Shown here piece after piece: positions 52,447-60,867 of a DNA stretch of 64,000 nucleotides. The notes under the pieces were generated by a model. It was not told the origin of the DNA. It made no database searches and saw only the letters and a list, made by a program, of their open reading frames with translations. Positions within the stretch are counted from its first letter, which is position 1; each line of letters begins with the position of its first letter. Source of the DNA: JAAXHB01 sp965214945 (GTDB lineage Bacteria > Actinomycetota > Acidimicrobiia > Acidimicrobiales > Aldehydirespiratoraceae); the NCBI GenBank assembly GCA_965214945.1, contig OZ244029.1, forward strand, positions 124,001 through 188,000. The letters are read 5' to 3'. Both the position numbers and the translations under genes were made by a program.

Positions 52447-52925
52447 CTGAGACCGCAGCGGACGTCTACGACATTCACCCCCCGCACCCCCGGTGGACTC
52501 ATGTGGCGCTGCGTGTCAGCGACATCGAGGCCACCATCGACTGGTACACCACCCACACGCCGCTGCGGCTGCTCGACAAACGCAGCGACGACATGGGCCA
52601 CGGAGCCTGGCTCGGTCACGACGACGCGCCCGACCATCCGTTCCTGCTGGTGGTGGCGGAGTTCTTCCCGGAAACCGACCCGTTCAAGGATTCGCCCATC
52701 GCCACGTTGGCGCCGTTCGCGCACCTCGGGGTTGAACTGACTAGCCGCGCCGAACTCGATGAGGCTGCTGCCGACGCCAAGAAGACCGGATGCCTGGCGA
52801 TGCCGCCGACAGAGATGCCGCCGCCGATCGGCTACATCTGCATGCTGAGTGACCCCGACGGCAACATGATCGAACTCAGCTACGACCAGGGAGTGTACGC
52901 GCACGCTCAGAAGGTGATGCGCTAA
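52443..52925 (+). CDS. VOC-family lyase/dioxygenase-like protein
   Basis: 160 residues from ATG 52443. Lactoylglutathione-lyase style: WTHVALRVSDIEATIDWY (His ligand), HLGVELTSRAELDEAA, and SDPDGNMIELSYDQG with the C-terminal Glu ligand. Translationally coupled to the preceding VOC gene. Its TAA stop is part of a 16-bp-period imperfect duplication (gctaaccggc / gctgaccggc). Confidence 0.87.
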   Translation: MTETAADVYDIHPPHPRWTHVALRVSDIEATIDWYTTHTPLRLLDKRSDDMGHGAWLGHDDAPDHPFLLVVAEFFPETDPFKDSPIATLAPFAHLGVELTSRAELDEAAADAKKTGCLAMPPTEMPPPIGYICMLSDPDGNMIELSYDQGVYAHAQKVMR

Positions 52926-52948
52926 CCGGCCCACTGGCTGACCGGCCT

Positions 52949-53431
52949 GTGGCGGTGGCCGTTGAGCCGATGCCGCCTGCCGAGCCGGTGACCGTCGAGC
53001 CGATGCCGCCTGCCGAGCCGGTGACCGTCGAGCCGATGCCGCCTGCCGGGTCGATGTCTCCGACTGAGGTCGCGGCGTCGTATCTGGAGTCGTTCGCTGG
53101 CGGCGATCCGGTGGCGATCGCCGCACACGTCCGCGACGACTTCTCCAACGAGCACACCAGCGCGCTCGGGCTGCCGTCTCAGGGCAAGGATGAATACCTG
53201 GCCCGGCTCGGCGGCTTCCTGGAAGCCTTCGTCGGCCTGACCTTCGAGATCGAGGAGATCATCGCATCCGGCGACCGTGTCGCTGCGGCCTACACGATGC
53301 GAGCCCGCTCAGATGGCACGCCAATAGAGATACGAGGTGTGATGCGCATGACGATCCGTGACGGCCTCATCACGCACCGCACCGACTACTTTGACAGCCT
53401 CACTTTCCTGCGCCAGACCGGCCAAGCCTGA
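52949..53431 (+). CDS. SnoaL/NTF2-like protein with in-frame 33-bp N-terminal repeats
   Basis: 160 residues from GTG 52949. The first 35 residues are an 11-residue repeat VEPMPPAEPVT, present 2.7 times (units at 52961, 52994, 53027). The remainder, from MSPTEVAASYLESF (ATG 53054), is an NTF2/SnoaL-like cone (VAIAAHVRDDFSNEH, RLGGFLEAFVGLTFEIEEI). The domain is complete without the repeats, so the functional start could be 53054. Substrate unknown. Confidence 0.75.
   Translation: MAVAVEPMPPAEPVTVEPMPPAEPVTVEPMPPAGSMSPTEVAASYLESFAGGDPVAIAAHVRDDFSNEHTSALGLPSQGKDEYLARLGGFLEAFVGLTFEIEEIIASGDRVAAAYTMRARSDGTPIEIRGVMRMTIRDGLITHRTDYFDSLTFLRQTGQA
52961..53050 (+). repeat. 33-bp tandem repeat, 2.7 copies, coding
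   Basis: Units at 52961-52993, 52994-53026 and 53027-53050 (partial) differ at only one or two bases. Each encodes VEPMPPAEPVT. Confidence 0.92.
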
Positions 53432-53484
53432 ACCGGCCTAACGGTCGGCTCGACGGCCGTTGGCAGGCGGCATCCAGAAAGCCC

Positions 53485-54828
53485 TCAGGAAGAGACGGTG
53501 AGGTATGACTCCAGGGAGTCGTCGAGGGCTTCCTCCCACGGAGTGTGATGAACTGGCGCCAGAGTGCCAGTCAGCGGTGAGGTGTGGCCGTGGTCGCGGT
53601 AGCCAATGATCGAGTACTTCTTGTGCTTCTTCCAGTCTTTGAACATCTTGTTGACCAGCGGCGTGTTGAAGTCGGGATAGTCGGTCTGGTCGACGAGATC
53701 CTGTGTGTAGTCGCCCTGGAAGTCGATGGCCTCATAATCATCCGCAACCTCGGCCTCAGCGGCCTCAAGATCGGCGATCCAGCGGGCCTGTTCGTCGGCG
53801 TCGGGCAGCTTGATGCGCCCGAGTATCACGTCGCGGGCGTACCACGCCTGGGCGTCGAACATGTTGAACGTGTACCACTGGTCTTGCATCCCCAGGTACA
53901 GCACTCGGTTGTTGGGCTGGAACACCACCCCCCGGTACAGCATGGCGGTGGCCAGGCAGTTGGAGGTCACGAGCCGCAGCTCGTCGTCCATGAACGGGAA
54001 GTGGTGTTTGTAGCCGGTGCAGGAGATGATCGCGTCGACCTCGGCGGACGTGCCGTCGGCGAAGTGCACGGTGCGGCCGTCGACCTTGGTGAGGATCGGC
54101 TTCTCGGTGATGCCCTCGGGCCAGTCGAAGCCCATTGGGCCGCTGCGCGACGTGCAGATCACGGAGCGTGCGCCGTACTTCCAGCACTGCGACGCGATGT
54201 CCTCAGCGGAGTAGCTGGAGCCGATCACGAGCACGTCTGAGCCCGTGAACTGCACAGCGTCGCGGAAGTCATGAGCGTGTATCAGCGTGCCGCCGAAGGT
54301 CTCATAACCGGGGTAGTGCGGCATGTTCGGAGTGGAGAAATGGCCGGAGGCCACCACCACCCAGTCGAACGTCTCGCTGACGGTGGTGTCTGCGCCGTGA
54401 TCGTGCGCGGCGACTGTGAAGGTCTCCGTCTCCGGCGAGTAGCTCACCCGGCGTACCGCGTGGTTGAAGCGGATGAAGTCACGGATGCCTGAACGCTCGG
54501 CCCGGCCTGCGATGTAGTCGTAGAGCACCTCCCGCGGTGGGAACGAGGCGATCGGCTTGCCGAAGTGCTCCTCGAAACCGTAATCGGCGAATTCCAGGCA
54601 CTCTTTGGGTCCGTTCGACCAGAGATAGCGGTACATGCTGCCGTGGCAGACCTCGCCGTTGCCGTCGAGGCCGGTGCGCCATGTGTAGTTCCACAGCCCG
54701 CCCCAGTTGCTTTGCTTCTCGAAGCAAACGAGCTCCACGCCATCTGCGGCGCCCGTGGTGTCGCTGGCAAAAGCGTGAAGCGCCGACAAGCCGCAAGGCC
54801 CGGCGCCGATGATCGCTACCCGTGTCAT
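53485..54828 (-). CDS. tmm: Trimethylamine monooxygenase (FMO family)
   Basis: 447 residues, with GGGGAGA before ATG 54828. It oxidises trimethylamine to TMAO with NADPH and O2. FAD motif GAGPCG (8-13), NWGGLWNYTWRTGLD, the strongly conserved YRYLWSNGPKE, FMO-identifying FGGTLIHAHDFRD, NADP motif VIGSSYSAED (201-210) and a C-terminus ending APVHHTPWEEALDDS all match bacterial Tmm as I know it over the full length. It is encoded beside a glyoxylate aminotransferase, a malyl-CoA lyase and tdm. Confidence 0.93.
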   Translation of the reverse strand: MTRVAIIGAGPCGLSALHAFASDTTGAADGVELVCFEKQSNWGGLWNYTWRTGLDGNGEVCHGSMYRYLWSNGPKECLEFADYGFEEHFGKPIASFPPREVLYDYIAGRAERSGIRDFIRFNHAVRRVSYSPETETFTVAAHDHGADTTVSETFDWVVVASGHFSTPNMPHYPGYETFGGTLIHAHDFRDAVQFTGSDVLVIGSSYSAEDIASQCWKYGARSVICTSRSGPMGFDWPEGITEKPILTKVDGRTVHFADGTSAEVDAIISCTGYKHHFPFMDDELRLVTSNCLATAMLYRGVVFQPNNRVLYLGMQDQWYTFNMFDAQAWYARDVILGRIKLPDADEQARWIADLEAAEAEVADDYEAIDFQGDYTQDLVDQTDYPDFNTPLVNKMFKDWKKHKKYSIIGYRDHGHTSPLTGTLAPVHHTPWEEALDDSLESYLTVSS

Positions 54829-54929
54829 TGTGCATCTCCCCAGTTATCGGGCTAAAGCACCGCGACCTTAGCATTCGCACACCTGACGGTCCGGCCTCGA
54901 GTTCAGCGCATCGGGGCTGCGCGCTGGTG

Positions 54930-56024
54930 CTACACGAGCACTTCGTCGAGTGCGGCTAGAAAGAGCGCCACGTTGCGCGGCCGGGCCGTGTGGCCCATGC
55001 AGCCGATGCGCCACCAGCGACCGGCGAAGTCGCCGAGGCCGCCGCCCACCTCTATCCCGTAGCGCGAGAGCAGCGTCTGTCGCACATCGGCCTCACCCAT
55101 GCCGGACGGCAGACGCGACTCCGGCACCCACACGGAGGTGAGCTGAGGCAGACGGACATCCGGCTGAGCGACCAGCTCGAAGCCCCGCTCCTGGAGCCCG
55201 TCCTGGAGCCGGACGCCGCATTCACGGTGTCGGGCGTGGGCTGCGTCGAGCCCCTCGTCGAGCACCGCGCCGAGCCCAGCGTGAAGGGCGTAAATCATCG
55301 AGATCGGAGCCGTGTGATGGTACGCCCGCGCGCTGCCGCCGGTGACATAGTCGGCGATCATCTTCAAGTCGAAATACCAGGACTGCGAGCGGTGGCCCAT
55401 GCGCTCCACTGCTCGGGCCGAAGCGCTGAGCGGTGCCAGACCCGGGGGCACGCCGAGGCATTTCTGAGTGCCGCTGTAGGCGATGTCCACCCCCCATTCA
55501 TCGAGCCGCACGTCGATGCCCGCCAGCGAAGTGACGCAATCGGCGAGCAGCAGCGCACCCCCCTTAGCGGCGCCTAGCAGCTCCAGGTCGTTGCGCACGC
55601 CGGTGGAGGTCTCGGCATGGACGACGGCAATCACCGCAGGGTTGGGGTGCGCTTCGAGAAGCCTCTCCGGGTCGAGCGGCGTTCCCCACTCGGCGGCGAC
55701 AGGAACCACCTCGGCACTGCATCGGACTGCTACGTCGCACATGCGAGCACCGAAGACGCCGTTCACGCCGACTACCACGACGTCACCTGGCGCCAGCACG
55801 TTCACGAGCGCCGCCTCCATCCCGGCGGAGCCGGTTCCCGAGACGGGGAACGTGAGGGCGTTCTTGGTGCGGAACACAGAGCGCAGCCGTTCACAGGTCT
55901 CGTCGAGCAGTGCTATGAACTCGGCGTCGAGGTGACCGAGCAGCGGCCGGGTGAAGGCCTCGATCACCTCTGGATAGGGATTGCTGGGGCCGGGGCCCAT
56001 CAGGATCCGGTCGCTAAGGGCCAT
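54930..56024 (-). CDS. Alanine/serine-glyoxylate aminotransferase (class V)
   Basis: 364 residues, with AAAGGTGG before ATG 56024. PLP enzyme of the AGXT type: LMGPGPSNPYPEV, SGTGSAGMEAALVNVLAPGD, HAETSTGV, PLP-lysine in YSGTQKCLGVPPGLAPLS, and GGLGDFAGRWWRIGCMGH. It transfers an amino group to glyoxylate, giving glycine. In the serine cycle the serine-glyoxylate form regenerates glycine and hydroxypyruvate; alanine as donor cannot be excluded. Divergent from mcl and 101 bp upstream of tmm. Confidence 0.88.
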   Translation of the reverse strand: MALSDRILMGPGPSNPYPEVIEAFTRPLLGHLDAEFIALLDETCERLRSVFRTKNALTFPVSGTGSAGMEAALVNVLAPGDVVVVGVNGVFGARMCDVAVRCSAEVVPVAAEWGTPLDPERLLEAHPNPAVIAVVHAETSTGVRNDLELLGAAKGGALLLADCVTSLAGIDVRLDEWGVDIAYSGTQKCLGVPPGLAPLSASARAVERMGHRSQSWYFDLKMIADYVTGGSARAYHHTAPISMIYALHAGLGAVLDEGLDAAHARHRECGVRLQDGLQERGFELVAQPDVRLPQLTSVWVPESRLPSGMGEADVRQTLLSRYGIEVGGGLGDFAGRWWRIGCMGHTARPRNVALFLAALDEVLV

Positions 56025-56217
56025 TCGCCACCTTTCTGGCCGATCTTTTTATGAGCATCGCTTGTCTATTCGCGGCGTTCTCGGAAGTTCCATTGGGTGA
56101 AACACGCATCCCACCGGGCGGCAGTCAAACTTCCCCTTGTAGGCGCCATCGCAAGAGAATCCCGGTGACATGAGGGTGGGGACAAGAGGCAGGGCTCACA
56201 ACTATAGTTCGCTCTTC

Positions 56218-57171
56218 GTGAGTCACCATCTGGTAGTCCCAGCGCGGCGCCGGCTACACCGCAGCCAGCTGGCCGTGCCCGGCTCTCGTCCCGCTCTATT
56301 TGAGAAGGCGGCCTCGAGCCGCGCCGACTACGTCTTTTTGGATCTCGAGGACGCGGTGGCGCCTAACGACAAGGAAGCGGCCCGCCGCAACGTGATCGAG
56401 GCGCTGGGCGATATCGACTGGCGCGGTGCCGGCAAGACGATCTCAGTGAGGATTAACGGGCTTGACACTCATTACATGTACCGGGACGTGATTGAAGTGG
56501 TGGAGCGGGCCGGAGCGCATCTCGACACGATCCTGATCCCTAAGGCGGGCGTGCCCGGCGATGTGTACATGGTGGACGCCCTCATCACTCAGATTGAGCA
56601 GGGCATGGGGCTCACACACCGTATCGGCGTGGAGGCCCTCGTGGAGACCGCCTTGGGAATGGCCAACGTCGAGGCGGTGGCCGCGTCGAGCCAGCGTCTG
56701 GAGGCTCTGCATTTTGGCGTAGCCGACTACGCCGCGTCGTGTCGGGCTCGGACAATCGTCATCGGCGGGCTGAACCCGAATTATCCGGGCGATCAGTGGC
56801 ATTCGGCGCTTTCGCGGATGCTGGTGGCCTGCCGTGCCAACGGGCTGCGCGCCATCGACGGCCCCTACGGGGACTTCAGCGACCCTGACGGGTTCACAGC
56901 CGGGGCGCAGCGGGCCGCGGCTCTCGGGTATGAGGGCAAGTGGGCCATCCACCCGTCGCAGATCGACTTGGCCAACGAGGTGTTCACGCCGCCCGCGGCA
57001 GAGGTCGACCAGGCCCGCCGGGTGCTCGAAGCGCTGGAGGAAGCGACCGCGGCGGGACGAGGCGCGGCACAACTCGACGGGCGGATGATCGACGCTGCAT
57101 CGGCGCGTATGGCGCAGAACGTGGTCGAGACAGCCGAAGCCATCGCCGCTGCCGACCTGAGCCGCGCCTGA
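56218..57171 (+). CDS. mcl: L-malyl-CoA / beta-methylmalyl-CoA lyase
   Basis: 317 residues from GTG 56218, which leaves eleven residues before RLHRSQLAVPGS, as in known enzymes. HpcH/HpaI-type TIM barrel: VFLDLEDAVAPNDKE, SVRINGLDTHYMYRD, ALVETALGMANVEA (metal Glu), FGVADYAAS, DGPYGDFSDPDGF and GKWAIHPSQIDLANEVF. It cleaves malyl-CoA to acetyl-CoA and glyoxylate. The close match to methylotroph malyl-CoA lyases, and its place beside a glyoxylate aminotransferase and tdm, point to a serine-type C1 cycle. Confidence 0.92.
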   Translation: MSHHLVVPARRRLHRSQLAVPGSRPALFEKAASSRADYVFLDLEDAVAPNDKEAARRNVIEALGDIDWRGAGKTISVRINGLDTHYMYRDVIEVVERAGAHLDTILIPKAGVPGDVYMVDALITQIEQGMGLTHRIGVEALVETALGMANVEAVAASSQRLEALHFGVADYAASCRARTIVIGGLNPNYPGDQWHSALSRMLVACRANGLRAIDGPYGDFSDPDGFTAGAQRAAALGYEGKWAIHPSQIDLANEVFTPPAAEVDQARRVLEALEEATAAGRGAAQLDGRMIDAASARMAQNVVETAEAIAAADLSRA

Positions 57172-57306
57172 CACCTCAAGACCCGGCACACGAAACAACC
57201 GGCGCGCGCCACGTGGACAAATGAGCTTGGTGCTCGACCCTTCGAAGTGCAGAGACCGGCACCGTCGTCCGGAAGGTGATGTGCCGCTGGCCAGCTGCAG
57301 GTGGCG

Positions 57307-59760
57307 TCAGATGAGGCCGCGGACGCGCTTCTTCTCGGGGTCGTAAAACGGGAAGCGCACCACCGTGGCCGGGATGCGCTTCTGGTGGCCGTCGAGCTTG
57401 CCCACCTCCACGGCCGTGCCGATCCCGGCGTGCTCCACTGCCATCCGGCATAGCGCGATGTTGGAGCGCAGCACCGGCGAGATCGTGCCGCTGGTGACTA
57501 CTCCCACCTGAAGGCGCCCGTCGTACACGCCGTCGCCGTGAGCGGCAGGCTCGTTTCCGGCCAGGCTCAAGCCCACCAGCCGTCGCTGCGGGTTGTCACG
57601 CCTGCGGGTCAGGGCATCACGCCCTATGTAATCGTCTGATTTGGTCTTGAGCGCCACAGTGAACCCGATCCCGGCCTCATAAGGGTCGGTCTGGTCGCAG
57701 AACTCGTGGCCAGCGAATACCAGTCCCGCCTCAATGCGCAGCATGTCCAACGCGGTCAGGCCCATCGGCGCAATGCTGTGACCGGCCCCCGCCTCAAAGA
57801 CGGCGTCCCACACCTCAGGGGCGTCTTTGGGGTGGCAGAACACCTCATAGCCGAGTTCACCGGTGTAGCCGGTGCGCGACACCACAAGTGCGGTCCCGGA
57901 AGGACCGCCGAGCCGGGCGATCGCGAAGCGGAACCAGCCCATCTCGGCCATAGTCGGCTGATCCGGGCGTGTCCAGACGATCTGCTCGAGAACGTTGCGG
58001 CTGCTGGGTCCTTGCACCTGCAGGTTGTGAAGATGGTCGGTTGAGCATCGCACCCAGGCTCGCAGCCCCAAGGCCTGCGCCTGCTCGCGCAGCCAGAGGC
58101 CACTGTGGTCGCTGCCACCTATCCAGCGGAAGTTCTGCGGCCCCAGACGGAACACGGTGCCGTCGTCAATCATCCCGCCGGTCGAGTGGCACATCGCCGT
58201 GTACACCACCTGACCGTCGGACAGCCGTCGGACGTTGCGGGTGACGCAGGTCTGCAGAAGCAGTTCGGCGTCGGGGCCGGTCACCTCGTACTTGCGCAGC
58301 GGTGAAAGGTCGATCACAGCGACCGCCTGCCGGCAGGCCCAATACTCGTCTATGGCGCCGTGGCCGCTGTAGGAGTTGGCCAGCCAGTAGCCGTTGTACT
58401 CGCCGAACCTGCGGGTCAGGCGGGAGGTTCGGGGGTGGAACCCGGTCTCCTTGGTGAGTTCTGCTGCTGAGTCTGCCGTCATGCGGAACGCCGTCGCTTT
58501 CTTGAACCGCCTGGCTGAGGGATAGACACGCACGGCGATGTCGGTGGGATTCCAGCCGTTCGCGGCGTCGATGTCGTCGGGGCAGGAAGTGGACACGCAC
58601 ACCAGGTCTTCGAGCGCCCGCAGAAGCACGTAGTCGCCGGGGCGCGACCACGGCTCGTCGAGAAAGATCTGGTTGGCGTCGTCCAACTGGGTGTTGTAGA
58701 AGAAGTTGATCGCCTCCCAACCCCGGCGTGCGGCGACGCCGTAGCGGGCCAGCTCGCCATTGATGTTGTCGGTGCAGTTGGCGTGCCCTGGGTAGCCCAT
58801 CTCCTCGTAATAACGGGCTGAGCAGGCCGTGTTGAAGGTGTCGTGACGGCCCACAGTGTCTTGGACGACCTCGGCCAGCGGTTTCATCTCAGCGTTATAG
58901 AACTTCGAGTACAGGCCCGGCTCGGGATAGCTGGCCCCCATCAGCGAGCGAGTGATGGTGGCGTCGAGACACAGATCTGCTCCGGCGTCGAGGTCGGAGC
59001 GGGCGAAGCACTGGAAGTCGGAGCACTCCCGACCCTCTACGTCGATGATCTGGAACCACTCGCCTTTGGCCACCTCATACGCGGCAGCGGTGCATCGCTC
59101 GACGATGAACTCCTGGTTGGGGTCGGCCAAAGGTGGCGGCAGCAGGGCCGGATCGCCGGGCACGGGCGGCGTTCGACGGTGGACGTAAGCGATCAGGTCG
59201 GTCGGGGGGTCTTGAGCGTGCGCGCTCATCAGTGCTCCGGGCGCGGTGACCGCGCAGGTGACGTTGGCGTGGGCGACCATTCGGGCCGCGGTACCAGGCG
59301 GCGCGTCGGCGGCGAAGAGCCGCAGCGTCTTGGCGGAGCGCAGCGCCTGTCGGTCGATTCCGATGAGTTTGAGCCCGATCCGCACGCGGCGAGCGTCCAC
59401 GAGTGGCGCCGACAAGATCCCCACGGCGGTCGACTCAGCTGGTCTGCCAGAATGCCGACCGCGGCCGATGCGACCGCGGTCGCTATTGATGCTGCGCTGG
59501 CGCTGGTCGCTGTCGTCAGTGTTGCCACAGGCGTCACCGACCGCTCCCAACAGGGCCGGATCCGATGTTCCGTCGGTCGCAAAGGCGACGATCTCACACT
59601 GTTGGCGTCCCTGGGGATCAACCACCTCGAGTTCATCACCAGCCTGGAGCGCCAGCACGACGGCACCACCGCCCGACACCCGGTAGCGCTCCACGCCGGG
59701 TCCGAGCATTGCCAGCCCCGGCAGCAGAAGGCGCGGCTGCTCAGAAGTGGGTGCCTTCAT
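57307..59760 (-). CDS. tdm: Trimethylamine N-oxide demethylase, DUF1989-GcvT fusion
   Basis: 817 residues. The N-terminal 425 residues carry a DUF1989-type region in two halves, with a Cys/acid-rich metal-site stretch VEGRECSDFQCFARSDLD (about 242-257). Residues about 445-700 are a GcvT tetrahydrofolate-binding domain (DLSPLRKYEVTGPDAE, TGYTGELGYEVF, GLTALDMLRIEAG) and 727-810 the GcvT C-terminal barrel. This architecture and length fit Tdm, which splits TMAO to dimethylamine and formaldehyde and passes the C1 unit to folate. Residues 75-110 are an Asp/Arg/Gly-rich insert. It ends the amt operon, and tmm lies nearby. Confidence 0.85.
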   Translation of the reverse strand: MKAPTSEQPRLLLPGLAMLGPGVERYRVSGGGAVVLALQAGDELEVVDPQGRQQCEIVAFATDGTSDPALLGAVGDACGNTDDSDQRQRSINSDRGRIGRGRHSGRPAESTAVGILSAPLVDARRVRIGLKLIGIDRQALRSAKTLRLFAADAPPGTAARMVAHANVTCAVTAPGALMSAHAQDPPTDLIAYVHRRTPPVPGDPALLPPPLADPNQEFIVERCTAAAYEVAKGEWFQIIDVEGRECSDFQCFARSDLDAGADLCLDATITRSLMGASYPEPGLYSKFYNAEMKPLAEVVQDTVGRHDTFNTACSARYYEEMGYPGHANCTDNINGELARYGVAARRGWEAINFFYNTQLDDANQIFLDEPWSRPGDYVLLRALEDLVCVSTSCPDDIDAANGWNPTDIAVRVYPSARRFKKATAFRMTADSAAELTKETGFHPRTSRLTRRFGEYNGYWLANSYSGHGAIDEYWACRQAVAVIDLSPLRKYEVTGPDAELLLQTCVTRNVRRLSDGQVVYTAMCHSTGGMIDDGTVFRLGPQNFRWIGGSDHSGLWLREQAQALGLRAWVRCSTDHLHNLQVQGPSSRNVLEQIVWTRPDQPTMAEMGWFRFAIARLGGPSGTALVVSRTGYTGELGYEVFCHPKDAPEVWDAVFEAGAGHSIAPMGLTALDMLRIEAGLVFAGHEFCDQTDPYEAGIGFTVALKTKSDDYIGRDALTRRRDNPQRRLVGLSLAGNEPAAHGDGVYDGRLQVGVVTSGTISPVLRSNIALCRMAVEHAGIGTAVEVGKLDGHQKRIPATVVRFPFYDPEKKRVRGLI

Positions 59761-59766
59761 AGCCCG

Positions 59767-60159
59767 TCAGCTCTTTTTGCCTTCGTCGACGCCTTCATCG
59801 ACGCGCGGCGCGCGCACACCGGCGAACATATCCCAAATCAGCAGGATGGCGGCCGACAGGGCCGCCAGAGCGCAGATCCAAAGGCCCCAGCCGATGTCGG
59901 CCGTGTCGCTGCCGGACAGATCGACGACGGCCCGGCCGCTCACTGCGACAACGAAGCCCGCGCCGATCCAGGCCGGGCGCCAGCGAATCTGCACGAGTGC
60001 AACCGTTGCTAGCGCGACGATGAAAGCTATCCGACCGGCGTTGGTTTCGGTGCCCGCCACTGAGGGGGAGCCGGCACCACCGGATTCCCAAGGAAAGAAC
60101 ACCCCTATCGCCGCGAGCAGCGCGCCCGCTTGTGCGGTGCGCCGCCTGGTGAACGTCAC
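59767..60159 (-). CDS. Small four-helix membrane protein in the amt-tdm operon
   Basis: 130 residues. Hydrophobic segments near 10-24, 42-60, 64-82 and 92-112; the tail is acidic/basic (DEGVDEGKKS). No family recognised. Its stop lies six bases before the tdm start, so it is co-translated with tdm. It could be an uptake or anchoring partner for the methylated-amine pathway. Confidence 0.65.
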   Translation of the reverse strand: MTFTRRRTAQAGALLAAIGVFFPWESGGAGSPSVAGTETNAGRIAFIVALATVALVQIRWRPAWIGAGFVVAVSGRAVVDLSGSDTADIGWGLWICALAALSAAILLIWDMFAGVRAPRVDEGVDEGKKS

Positions 60160-60257
60160 GGCCGCAGGGCTTGTGAGTTATTAAAAGACAACGGCCAGCG
60201 CCGCGCTACCACGTGGGTGCGCGGCACCGGCCGCATCAATCGGGAATGAGCCAAGCG

Positions 60258-60389
60258 TCAGGCGCCGCCGACGGCTTGGATGCAGATGATGGTGAAGACG
60301 ATGCAGACCAGACAGAAGATTACTACTGCCCGTTCCACGGACTTGTCGTGGCCCTGCTTGCCTTCAAACTCGATTTGCTTTCCTGCCAT
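60258..60389 (-). CDS. 43-residue single-span membrane protein in the amt-tdm operon
   Basis: ATG 60389 is preceded by GGAGG at good spacing, and the frame closes with TGA at 60258-60260. The protein is a hydrophilic head (MAGKQIEFEGKQGHDKSVER) followed by one membrane helix with three cysteines. Strong ribosome-binding site and operon position argue that it is real. No homologue known to me. Confidence 0.7.
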   Translation of the reverse strand: MAGKQIEFEGKQGHDKSVERAVVIFCLVCIVFTIICIQAVGGA

Positions 60390-60405
60390 TTCAGCCTCCT
60401 AGATC

Positions 60406-60711
60406 TTATGAGTTGTACTTGGCGCTGAGGCGCTCGGCTGCCTCATTGAGGGTGGCGTCCTCGCGGGTGGTGACCAGCAGCGCTGACGCGATCGACATGG
60501 CGATGGCGAAGATCGACAGCCACACCGAGCCGAGGTTTCCGCCTGGCCCCCAGGTGTAATACCCGGTTGTGCCGTCTGCGGCCGCCAGCGCCGCCTCCCA
60601 ACTGTCGTAAGGGAAGCTGCCGCTGAAGATGCCGCCGATCCCGGCGATCGTTAGCAGTATGGCGATCAGTCCGATAACCGCACCCATCAATGTGTTGAAG
60701 CCCTTTTTCAT
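60406..60711 (-). CDS. 101-residue two-span membrane protein in the amt-tdm operon
   Basis: ATG 60711, with GAAAGGAAC upstream. Two membrane segments (about 8-30 and 62-82) separated by an aromatic, Gly-rich loop (YDSWEAALAAADGTTGYYTW). The C-terminal tail is charged (REDATLNEAAERLSAKYNS). I recognise no family. It follows the 46-residue protein by six bases. Confidence 0.7.
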   Translation of the reverse strand: MKKGFNTLMGAVIGLIAILLTIAGIGGIFSGSFPYDSWEAALAAADGTTGYYTWGPGGNLGSVWLSIFAIAMSIASALLVTTREDATLNEAAERLSAKYNS

Positions 60712-60717
60712 CTCGAT

Positions 60718-60858
60718 TCAGTTCCTTTCTCGTGTTTGACTACCCCAGCCTTGGGCTTTCCGTCGCGCCCGCTTGCGCTGCCCCCAGTATCCAGCGGCCG
60801 CAACCACCGAGTACATGAGAACCACAGCTAGCACAAACTGAAGCCATGAGCCGGACAT
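60718..60858 (-). CDS. 46-residue single-span membrane protein behind amt
   Basis: ATG 60858 lies nine bases after the amt stop and the frame ends six bases before the next gene. One membrane helix at residues about 5-24 (WLQFVLAVVLMYSVVAAAGY) is followed by a very basic tail (QRKRARRKAQGW), fixing an N-out topology by the positive-inside rule. No Shine-Dalgarno is obvious, so translation probably depends on amt. Shape recalls small subunits of transporters such as those of solute:sodium symporters. Confidence 0.6.
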   Translation of the reverse strand: MSGSWLQFVLAVVLMYSVVAAAGYWGQRKRARRKAQGWGSQTRERN

Positions 60859-60867
60859 CTGTCTGCG

